Assembly: GCA_903813345.2 (NCBI GenBank)
Contig: CAIIXF020000001.1
Location: 15,707,915 to 15,767,914, forward strand
Origin: Owenia fusiformis
Lineage: Eukaryota; Annelida; Polychaeta; Sabellida; Oweniidae
Length of the DNA: 60,000 nt
Direction: 5' to 3'
Notes under the pieces: model-generated
The model's input: only the letters and a program-made list of their open reading frames with translations
Told to the model about the DNA's origin: nothing
Databases searched by the model: none
Position numbers and translations under genes: made by a program
Part shown: positions 9,997 to 21,900 of the stretch, in pieces
Layout: each line of letters opens with the position of its first letter
How positions within the stretch are numbered: position 1 is the stretch's first letter

Positions 9997-12900
9997 ATGT
10001 CAGAGCAGAACGGACATTTAATAACTGTAGGCAATAACAAAAATCAACAATGTCGCCAGATTTCATATTTGAAAAACAATGTTGTAAACATCAAGCTTTG
10101 TGATTCAGAGGGGGATGCAAACACGGGCGATGACTGCCCTGAGTGTACATCTTCCCCTACATCTGCCCCTACATCACCGTACCTACCAAGACAGAGCATA
10201 ACTAGTATTATAACATCTGGTGACAGAGTAGGTGTCAGAAATCCAGCATTGTCTAAGATCAGTGTGAGTAATGAGGAGGTAGCAGCTATAGATAATGGTA
10301 GCACAACCAATATGCCGCCCCCTCTACTAAGGCGAGCTGTTTCCCTAGAGAAAAGAACTGATTCTGATGTGATTAGTTCTGTTGACCCAAGGAAAGCTAA
10401 ATCAGTGCCTGTATCACCAGATGTCTCCGTGCGTGGGGTGACATTCAGTGATGGTGTTACTGTGAATGGGGGACCTGTTAATGAGGCACATATACAAAGA
10501 GAAGCCTCACACAATAGCATGAGTGCACATGACAGTTTCAGAGCTTCAACATTCATTAAACAAAATTTTGATTTTCTCGATGAAGAAGATGATGATGATA
10601 TAAGCAGTAGGGATGGAATAATTGATGATCTCCATGGTCCTGATAAAGATGTGAATGAAATTATACATACCAACAGCACCATCGAACAACCCACACCAGG
10701 AGTGTCAACATATAGCAATTCACAAACTGATGAGCAAAATACAAACCATAGTAACTCAAATAATGAAGCCATAGAAAATGTAAATAATGATAATGACATT
10801 AAGGATACTACAGTAGTGATTAGACAAAGGAAGCCACAGTCGGCAGATACGCGTAAAGTGAGCCAGATGGTGGAAGGATTTGAAAACCGGGCCTCATCAG
10901 AAGTCTCCCCCAGGTCTTCCACATCAAGTGCTAATTCAAGTAGAGACCCTAGTATGTCTCCTGTGATGCGTACTAAGAAGATAGGGTCTCCACGGATGCG
11001 GGCTGAATCGCCTAGTAAGAGTGAAGAAGATGAAGATGATGATGAAGATGCAGGTAAAACTATTTCCTAATGTTATCTCAAAACTTCTATTCTTCAGGGG
11101 TTTTATTAGCAGGCAAAAACAGTCAATTTCCCCAGATATTATTTATTACCAAAATCACATTGTTTTAGGAAACTGTTTCCATGAAAAATTATGATTCTGT
11201 CTTGTTTCCATTTTTGTGACTGTTGTCCTGAATTCTAATTTCTATTAAAACCCCTGGACTTTTTACTTCATATGACCATTCTGAGTCCATGTCTATCTTA
11301 AAATTATAATATTTACTGGAAGTGGTAAGAAAATTATTTCAGAAATGCATCGGTAGGTATATTATTCATGTTCCTTGGTTTCATCATGGGCTTTCAACAT
11401 CTTTTGATAGCCCATGGTTTCATCCTAGATTATTTACAAATGGTAATACGTGTACTAAGATTATGAGGATGGTCTAATACAAAATACAGCTTTGCATTAG
11501 GCCACTCTATATCTCTGCCCGAGAAAAGGGTTCTTGTGTTATTATATTTTCTTTAAGATCTGAGGGATGAACCTTTAAATCTGAATAAAGGCACTGACCT
11601 TTTCTGAGTTGTCACTATTCCCCATCATGATAAACCATGACATCTCAAATCTTCTCAGCCCTGAGATGCCATGATATAATGAGCTCGATTTGGCGATCCA
11701 CGAGAGCCCAAAATTGAGGATTTTCGAGATCTTTCATCCCAGCTCATATTTCATCTAATTGAGGTCATAAAACTTGTGTAACTGTGCCTGTTGTAATATC
11801 TGCGGTTAAATACAATGCCTATTATGGAATGTATTGACATTAGGCAGATGATTACATGATAACAATCACACTTCTTGACAGTTATAACTCTTCCCATCTG
11901 ATGTGCTCAGATCACAGAATATGCCTCATAATATCAGAGCATGTTTCAGGTAAAACAGAAAGATGCTATGAGTATCAGAATGACTATTCCCTGAAATGTA
12001 TTCAACTGGTTAGATCCATCATATTGATTCATAATGTTTCCGTAGCTTTAGCTTCACCTTGATATCTCTGTCAGAAAATAAATCCCATCAATTGATTGAG
12101 CAAACAAAATACAAAAGATATCAAACTTGTTGAAGCGTATTATGATTCTGTGAGACAAACATCAATAGCTTACCTTCTTTCAAAAGAAACTTCATCAAGG
12201 GCAATAAAATTGCCTTCCAAATGGGCATTGGCCATGGTGAAGCTAAAAAAATGAATGCAAGTATGGCAAAAAACTTAAATCCTATCATTCCAAAGGTAAA
12301 GACATATCAACCCTATTTAGTATTTATCATATTAAATAATGAAATTTGACATGTGTAGGTATATATGCGGAGACTCACAGGAGGTCAACATGGCTGTTTA
12401 TGGGAGATGAGGGGCATGAAGGCCAATCTGAGTCAGTTGATGGTGCGGAAAGTCTCATTGACAATATCTCTGAGACAGGAGAGGATGAAGGTAAGGAAAT
12501 TTTTAAAAGTACAAGTATATATTTTTAGTTGTCAATTTGTGAATGTTGGACAAGAGGTAGGTTTTGTTGTGAGTTTGAAAAGGATATATCTGTGACAAAA
12601 AGCTAGAAAGAGGCAGTAGTAATAAATGGGCTTGACTTTATACTCTTAAACAGACAGTTGTATTGTACACATCACCCAAAGTCTCCATTGACTAACCATA
12701 TTACCCTCTTTAAAGATGATTTTACAGTTTAATGCTCATAAGATTTTGGCTGTCTCATTTAGCATCAATGGCATTTTAATACAAGTTTGAACGTGATCTA
12801 TAGATGTTTTTTTATAGCATATGCCATCATTACATATTCTTATATTAAATCAAAAAATCTTAGATGCAGTAAAATTATAGATAAATATATGATAAAATTA

Positions 12901-15900
12901 GGTAGAACTGTTATTATATAGTCTGAAACATATTATTCAGGAATTCCAATGGCTGAATGGATGCTTACATTGAGTGGGAATTATGTTCAAAATTTTGTAA
13001 ATGATGTATTCAATACTTGTAAATGAATGAATGTTTTTTATTTATGTTTATTCATTTCATTTTGAAGTGGTTTTATTTATTAAACCTCAAGCAGAACTTA
13101 TTCAATATTTACTGAATGAAATCAATAAAAAATACCTTTCTTTTTAACTGCAACTTGTACATTTCTATATTTAATTTTTGAAATATTTTAAATGACCAAA
13201 CTGCTTATTAGTATTCTTAAACTTGTACATGCAGTTTTAGAAACCAAAATTTAATCCAACATGAAATATACTTTACATTAAAAGCAGTTGACACCATTTA
13301 TTGTCTTATTTTAAAACCCTCTCTAGAGTACAAACTTATCCTACAGTTTCAATGGTGTTAAAACTACGGTGTAAATTCAGACTTGTTATTTGAGTGCATG
13401 TATCTAAATATGGGCATGTATGCACTTTGAATATTCAAGTTTAAGTCAATTGACATTTGTTTTCTTCCCAGATATAGTAATATTGGCTTCAAGTGAAGTT
13501 TACATCCTAGAATAGCAATGAAGATCTAATTGTATGCAACAATATCATTAATTATGTCACCACCACGAGTATTGAGTGTTTGTTGACATACTGTTATAGT
13601 CTCCAACTTTTTTTGAATGGTGTTTGGCATCTGGCAGTCGGCAGTCAGCATTTGTCTTCTGTATTGCATTGTATTTTGTTCACCACCATTGAAGGTAAGC
13701 AATACCTCTTTGGTATATCCTGTATATGTGCAGTTGTAATTTCCAAAATTAATCATGTAAGACAGACTCATTGAAGGGGAGGAGTCCTTTGTTCTTCTAT
13801 ATCCACCCATGCATTGTCTTACATACCACAGCCTATACTGTACGAATTGTGGACCACTCAAACACCCTCAAGTATTTTTATGGTAGTTTACACAAACAAG
13901 GAAATTAAGTATTGCCTGAACTGGGATCGAATCTGGGACCTATTGCGTAATTTGTACACATGCTACCACTGAGCTATACGGGTAACAAATGGCAGTTGGT
14001 GACAATTTGCATGTTAATGTCTTGTACAATTTGTTTTCAGAGGATGCCTTTGACCCTGAGAGTCTTGAAAGTCAGGGAAGCAAGTATGCTAAATCCCATG
14101 AGAGGAAGGAATCTACGGGGACCACATATTCAGAAATGGAGTATCGAAATCAGGTGCAACAACGAAAACGATATCAAGCGGTATCAAGGAAGGTGATCAA
14201 ACGAATGGATAGCCAGCCTGAGATGTGGCAGAGAGATTCAATGAGATTCTTTGGTGAGTACTGAACTGTGTACAAGCTAGTTAATGTTAGGCCAAGAAAA
14301 TAAGCTTCGTTTCTCTGGGCTAGTCACAAAATATCAAGAAAAAAGAGTTAGCTGAATTTGTGGGTCCCTTTTGAAGTGGCAGTTGAGAATCTTGGAAATG
14401 CTTATTTAAATGGGGCTATTATAATAATTTCCTATTTCTGAAATACACGTACATGAAAATTTGAAGTCAGAATACTGAATAAGCTTGAAATTGCACCATT
14501 AATAGGCTTGCAAACTTTTTTTTCCATTTAGTCACATTCACTCACATTGCTTGCCTTTAAATGAGTATTTGCATGTGTATAGGCATTTGTGTGAATAAGC
14601 CTTTAAATGAGCATTTGTGCTTAAGTGCCATTTTAATATTAATACATTATATTTAATGTACTTTATGGAACATTTCTGTAAATGTTACTTCCTCATACTC
14701 AATGGTAATCCTTTTTCATTCAAAGTTGGATTTCTTCATCTGATGGCCAAATAAAAAGTCATTCATGCTCAAAGTGCAAGAATATTTGAACAACGAGGCT
14801 TTCTTTGTTTACTTTCAATATGGCACACCCAGTAGCAATTTTGAAAAGTTTATAATGTGTAAGGTTAACGTGTTCTTATGGTTGTTTAAATATAACTGTT
14901 ATTTTGATATGAGATGCATGTTATCTGAAGAGTGAGTTAACAGAGACATGTCCATAAAATGTACTAGAGATAATTCCTGTAAAATTTGAAGTGTGAAATG
15001 CCATCATTCTTTGGATGTGTGTGTGTGTGGGGGGGGGGGGTTACAGGTTAAAAAATAAAGATGGTAATTAATAAAATGATGAAATCGCCTGATTTTGATT
15101 TTTACTCAACATTGCTTCATGCCAATGTATAGTGTAAAACCTGTTACTGGATGAGCTCAGACCCAATTTTGGCTTATGGTATTGCATTTTTCGAATTATG
15201 TTAATTATATGTAGTATATCATTTCTCAATGATTTTGAAAATAATAGGGTCTAGTTTTTCAGCCTCTTCGAATTATTGCCATTTATACCCCCCTGGCTAC
15301 TTTTATGAGGGGGTACTAGAATAAGCATTAATAATTTCTGTCATATCCCTCCAATCACATTTATATTTCTAGGGATCATGTATCTATGTATAGGTAGTTG
15401 CCATGACAAATCTAATCATGATTGGTCTTGTCGTTGCCATGGCAACAAAACTTAAGTGCGAAAAACTGTAAATATTTCAAATAAATCCATCAGATCTTTA
15501 AAAGGTAAATGGCTGCTTATCTCTTCAGATTGGACCAACTGATATAAAGTTGACTTTAAAAACATATTTAACGAGTTATCAATAGGACAACATAATAAAA
15601 ATGATAAGGTAAATGAAATCTACGACTCTAGTCCGTAGTCATATTTTGTCACTACCATTCACAATACTCAAAAGTGGGCGTGGCACTTTCAGGTAACAAT
15701 CCTAAGTAACTTCTGTTATCTACCTCCTATCACATTCATACTTTCAGGGAGTATGTATGTGTATATAGTTAATTGATACAGCAAGTTTGATCATGTTTGG
15801 TGAAATGGTTGCTATGGCAACACAACTTATATGCAAAAATGTAGTTATTTCGAAATGACAAGTAAATTACTACTAATCTCTTAAACCAATCAAAATAAAG

Positions 15901-18900
15901 TTGTGTTTTCTATAAAACAACATGATTCGAATGATTAGTTAATGGTAAATGGTTGCTATGGTAACATAAATGAATGGCTTTGTTAATATACTATTTTTGG
16001 CTTGTGTACTGTAAGTATTGATTTATAGATATATAGTTCATTTGGATTGATTTTTGCATTGTTCATTGCTTTTCTTCCAAATCCAGTTTTAATGCCTATG
16101 CTACGTACTACATTTACAACATTATGTCCTTAACTAATTATCTTAACTACATATTAATATCTAAAGGTAACTGAACGAGTAACTTAATGACATGTTTCAT
16201 CATATGTCAGTTATTTAGACTTCTGTACTCAAAGCCTTCAACATAAGCAACTACTGATTTAATAGACTGCAAAGAAATCAGTTTACTCACTTAATACATC
16301 AACTGTATTGATGGACTCATCAGCATCATTGATGTTCTCATTTGCTTTACCAAGTGCTTCAGCAGCAATCTGATCAGCAAGTATGTCAATCAGCTCATTT
16401 GGTATAATGGGCTGAGATGACCAACTAGGTTGCAGCCCTTCGTTGGTCTCCTTCCACCCGTGAGCATTGGGATTTTCAATATCTGGTTTTGCTATATGAG
16501 CACTCTTCCATATGTAGGTTTGGTAGTTTGCACGATGTGTATGTTGCATTGGGGAATCTTTGCATGGTGGCAAAAGGGATAAGTCTGTCCCTTCATATGA
16601 TATTGTCACATTTGATTTGGGGGTGTACCGCTGTTGGAACAGAGAACAACGTAACTTGTTAATATTCCTTAGCTTAGTTTTCTTGTCATACATAAGACAT
16701 ATGAAATGTTCAAGCTTATCCATCTGTTCTTTGGTTAACTCTAGAGTTGTTCCTAGAGAAATGAACAGGTGCAGGAATACTTTCTCACTTTTCATGAGGC
16801 GCAGCGGCAAGCAAAGGCACTGGTTCAGTCACAATCAGGAAATGCATGGAATCCTGGAAGGGCCTCACCTTTTGTCACTTGTTCCAACATCCATCAGTAA
16901 TTTCTGTTTTAGGCCTATGTGACTCGAATATTTCATCAGGAGTAGGAAAACATCTCTATAAACAGAACGAACAACTAGTGGTTTATCAGAGTGTCCAGCA
17001 GAATAGATAGTATGGAGGATGACTTTGGTGTCTGTTTAATCACTTACCTGAATTAATCACTTACCTGAATTAATCACTTACCTGCACCTATCAAAATCAC
17101 TAACCTGCACCTTTCAGCTCTTCAATAAGATCTGCAATAACCTCAATCTGTTATGTCAGCTATGGGTGCTTCTATACAATTTGCACAGAAGGAAAAGTAT
17201 GTAAAAATTCATCAATAAAGAAACACAGTATTACATAATATGTTAGTGAATATAATTAGCATTTTCCCTTTATTAGTAGGTATATAAATACTTTCAAACG
17301 TTCAATATGAAAAAGAAACGTTATTAACGTTTTGTTAGTCATAATTGCTAAATTTGATACAAAAAATAAATTATTTTTACATCTTATTTAGTTAATAACA
17401 TGAATTCTTATATTATGGATGTTGACATCATTACAGCAATAAAGTTTTGAAAAATCAATCATTTTATCAATTGTGTTCTAACTTACCTAAATGGAATATC
17501 TTATATGTACACGTGTTAACTGTGTTGATATAGTTGATACTGATAGTGCCTTATTAAATAAGATGGTTGGTTTTTGTTACCTGAATGTACCACGCCCACT
17601 ATACACAGTTGTTAACATTAAAAATCAATCTTGAGATGGTAACATTGACTTACAGATGATTTCAACCATGCTTACTTATACACAACGACCTAAATATGTT
17701 TTCAAACTTACTGTGCAATATGAAATCATTGGTGGTGGATCTATCAAAATGTTTGCACTTCTTTGCACATAAGTTGTGATGCTATGGCAACGATTTCACC
17801 AAACATGATCAAACTTGCTGTATCAATTAACTACATACACATACATACTCCCTGAAAGTATGAATGTGATAGGAGGTAGATAACAGAAGTTACTTAAGAT
17901 TGTTACCTGAAAGTGCCACGCCCACTTTTGAGTATTGTGAATGGTAGTGACAAAATATGACCACGGACTAGAGTCGTAGATTTCATTTACCTTATCATTT
18001 TTATTATGTTGTCCTATTGATAACTCCTTAAATATGTTTTTAAAGTCAACTTTATGTCAGTTGGTCCAATCTGAAGAGATAAGCAGCCATTTACCTTTTA
18101 AAGATCTGATGGATTTATTTGAAATATTTACAGTTTTTCGCACTTAAGTTTTGTTGCCATGGCAACCACTTGACCAATCATGGTGAGATTTGTCATGGCA
18201 ACTAGTTATACATAGATACATGATCACTAGAAATATAAATGTGATTGGAGGGATATGACAGAAATTATTAATGCTTATTCTAGTACCCCCTCATAAAAGT
18301 AGCCAGGGGGGTATAAATGGCAATAATTCGAAGAGGCTGAAAAGCTAGACCCTATTATTTTCAAAATCAATGAGAATTGATATACTAAATATAATTAACA
18401 TAATTCGAAAAATGCAATACCGTAAGCTAAAATTGGGTCTGAGCTCATCCAGTATGTGTCTGAACACCTCTTTCTAATATGAACACCTCTCATGTGAACA
18501 TTCTTTAAATCTGCAATATGTTAATAAAACTCAATTATTGAAACCAGCCAATCTGAATATGTTTTGTCAGTCGAAATGACATTTGAATGTGACAGGTTTT
18601 ACTGTACTGTATAACATTTAGGTGTATTATAAGAACTTTTGAATGCCTAAAGGATAAAAACATTATTGTAAACTTCAGTTGAATGAATGTAACACATCTC
18701 ATCTAATTTTTTAGTTTCAATTGCAAGATTGATATTTTTATCATATTTGACTGACTATTTTATATTTCTGATTTACAGAGGCTGATAGGTCTATTACCAT
18801 TCAGAAGGGTCCAAATGACAAAGGGTTTGGTTTCCATATTAAGGGTACTTGTCCAACCATCATTAGTACAGTGAACAAAGGTATGTTATACATTTATCCC

Positions 18901-21900
18901 GAACTTCAAAGCCAAATATGTTATTGCTAACTTACTTATATTTGCAGCAATATGGCTGTAGTATAATTTCAAGAAAAAAATTCATTTGAAAACAAAATTC
19001 ATTTGTTGCACTTGGTGCACTTGTTTCAACTGGGTACACCCCAGTTCTCCGAAACCCAGTTGTCCGAAACCCAGTTGTCCGAAACCCAATTCCCCGAAAC
19101 CCAGTTGTCCGAAACCCATTACTCCGAAAAATAAAGTCATAATTTACCAGAGAAAGGGGGGGGGGGCGTAGCTTACTTAAGCTTACGTCAGTTTCATGCC
19201 ATGTATTTGGCCAAATTAATGGCATGGACGCATTCTGATATTCATAAATCTCGCTCTCACTTTGAATTGCATCCATTGCATGGCGTTACCAGAATGGCAG
19301 GAACGGGAGATTTATTTTACATTGTGATTCTAAAAAAGGTTATTAAAACACAATATATATTACGGAACAGTTTATCTTATCTTCTTCAATCTCTTTTATA
19401 TAGGCAAAATAAAATGAAACATTTTGAAACAATTAAAATAAGTTATCGCATAGAACTTTAAGAATAAAACAGTATACAAATTACGTTCATTTTGTCAAAA
19501 TATTTCGTCGCATTTAATTTCTTAGTCTCGCGGTCTCTTATCAAATCGTAAAAGAATAAAACATTCTAAACTTAATCACTTGGGATTTATGTTTCGGCAT
19601 TCGTTTCAGGCATTTGTTTTTTATGTTCTTCTCCTGAAATGTATTTGTTTGACAATAATCAGAGAAAGTGCGTATACGTAGGCTATAAATATGCCACGCA
19701 AACAAACGGGTGTGACTTCAATTTCTTGTCTGTCTGAGGACGTACTGGGAACGAGGTAGAATTAAAGAATTCTTATGAACGAGTCATGCAAGATACTAGA
19801 ACTAGTAAAGTAATGTATTGGATAAGTTAATTTCTGATGGATCTGGATAAAATATATTTCAAAACTTTGTCAACACTAATTAACTTCATTTAGGCAGATA
19901 TAGTATCTTGATATATTTGGCTATCATGCGTTTAAAATACGTTCCTAAAACTATGAAGACGTTAGGTGAGAAATATTGCTATTGTACGTTCGAAAAGTAT
20001 TTGGTTGTATTTTGTAGTTCTCAAGTTACCCATGAACTTTCGTGGGCTAATTAACGTCTTGACTTCGCATATTTAGCCTAATTTTGCAATGATGTCATGT
20101 CAACGTGATTCAAATGTTATGCTGTCGTGATTCGCAGAGGTTGCGACAAGATTCGTTTTAAAAAAAATGTATTTTTTGATAAGATCCCCTTATTTTCGGA
20201 GAACTGGGTTTCGGACAACTGGGTTTCGGAGAATTGGGTTTCGGACAACTGGGTTTCGGACAACTGGGTTGACCCCGTTTCAACTTGCAAATAATTCATC
20301 CCCATTAGGCTGACAATCTCACACTTAAAGCAAGAGACATACCAACATTTTATCTGTATTTTAAAACCCCTAAAAATAATAGATATGAATATGTGTCATA
20401 TAAAAAGAGATTGCGAAAATTTAATTTTGTTCAAAAATTAAGAAAAATTAAAAAACGTTTGACTCAACTGGATTCAAATCTGCTCCGTCAAAACTGTTTA
20501 GAATCTTGCAGAGTTGCTTTATCTAATGCACTGTGTACATGTTTAATGGTGTTTTAAAGGTGGGGCTGCTGAGAGGTCAGGGGTATTGGTTGGAGATGTG
20601 CTGGTCACATGTAATGCTATAAATGTAACAGCTGCCTCACATAGAGAAATACAGCAACAAATATCTGGTGAGCCTCATATTTATTCTGCTGCTTGTATTA
20701 CATTCTGGCCTTGAATTAAAACATTTAGAGGCTGGGTCCAAATATCAACACTTTTTGTAAAAGCTAATTCAGTGACCTCCTTTTGTTGGTTTAAACTTGT
20801 CAAACATTAAAGTTATCCCGGACATCATTTTCAATGCTTTTCAATGGAGAAACTTGACTTACCTGCCCAGTATTCATTGAATTGGTTTGACAAAAACTCA
20901 TTTGATTGATTGAATCCTTCATTGTTAGGTTCGGAGAGTCTGGAGATTGAGGTAACATCCTCCAGTGTTCTCCAGGCAGAGCCTGATGAGGTGATCATGT
21001 CAGGCTATCTGACCAAGCAGAGTGCAGGCACCTTCAAGCTGCTCAGGAGGAGGTACTTTGTACTCAAACAGGACCATTGTATCTACTACTATAAGACAGA
21101 TAACTTCAAGGTACATACAAACTTACAACAACCTCCATTGAAAATGAGACATACATTTATTATAAAGTATGAATTTGTAATGATTTTTTTAATTGCCAGT
21201 ATTATAATCTAAATGATGGATCTTGAAGAATCGATTTGTAGAATACCCTGCTTTTCCCTTTACCATAGTATATTAAATTCTTCAACATCATATGATTGAA
21301 AAGGAATAGATTTCTGCAACTTCTAATGTCTCTCTTTGGATATAAACATTTCCGGATTGATTGATTGGATTTTCATATGTAACCACTGTTGTCTCTGTAG
21401 GATGAGGACCCTTTGGGAGCCATACCCCTACTGAACTATACAATTACCAAGGCAACAGAAATCAACAAAAAGTTTGCCTTCAAAGCTACTAAATATGGTG
21501 CACGGACCTATGTTCTCATTGCTGATAATGAAAATGATATGAATAGGTATGGGTTGTAGAATGATGGTACTGAATAAATCTCAACAGAATTTGTAATTGC
21601 AAAATAACTTAATAGCTGCAAAATAAGTAGTACACGGATAGTGATATTTTCACATGAAAATTTGTTAACAAAAAATACCTCACTTGACCTTTTAGTACAA
21701 TAAATGGACTAATTTTTATCTAAAAACAAAAGTTATAGTACTTTAGTGTGGAAAATGGAAACAATGTAGTTTAATTGTATATTTTCAGCTGGGCAAATGC
21801 GATGAATCAGGCTGCAGTAGCTACTAAAAACAAAAAGGTGAATACCTTAATTCAATAAAGTACCCTTAATTAGCAGTGATTTAGTACACAAGTGAAACCT

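Larger units (their letters stand above)
15147..18452. mobile_element. 3.3-kb element with about 0.7-kb terminal inverted repeats, TA duplication
   Basis: The left arm 15147-15840 and right arm 17760-18452 are near-identical inverted copies starting CTGGATGAGCTCAGACCCAA. Both ends are flanked by TA. The roughly 1.9-kb centre holds a broken reading frame on the minus strand, listed separately. The superfamily is not clear: TA duplications suggest a Tc1/mariner relative, but arms this long and the cargo are not typical. It lies inside a pogo-like MITE, hence is younger. Confidence 0.8.
15130..18605. mobile_element. pogo-like MITE split by a 3.3-kb insertion
   Basis: The left remnant GTGTAAAACCTGT (about 15130-15146) and the right part from 18453 (TGAACACCTC... 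to ACAGGTTTTACTG at 18605, then TA) together make one pogo-like MITE. It was cut by the long-TIR element at 15147-18452. It lies in the intron before the PDZ exon. Confidence 0.6.

Noticed and set aside
10044-10922. 292-codon open frame on the minus strand
   Set aside because: It is the antisense of the low-complexity first exon of the PDZ-PH gene, which has matching splice junctions to ten further exons; the antisense product is Ser/Leu-rich with no domain.
13913-13985. Functional tRNA gene
   Set aside because: A and B boxes are recognisable, but the T-stem does not pair and the acceptor stem is broken; treated as a pseudogene or SINE remnant.
18932-20305. Open frames with Pro-Lys-Pro-Ser-Cys or Ser-Glu-Thr-Gln-Leu repeats
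   Set aside because: They are translations of the 15-bp arrays forming the ends of the MULE-like element.
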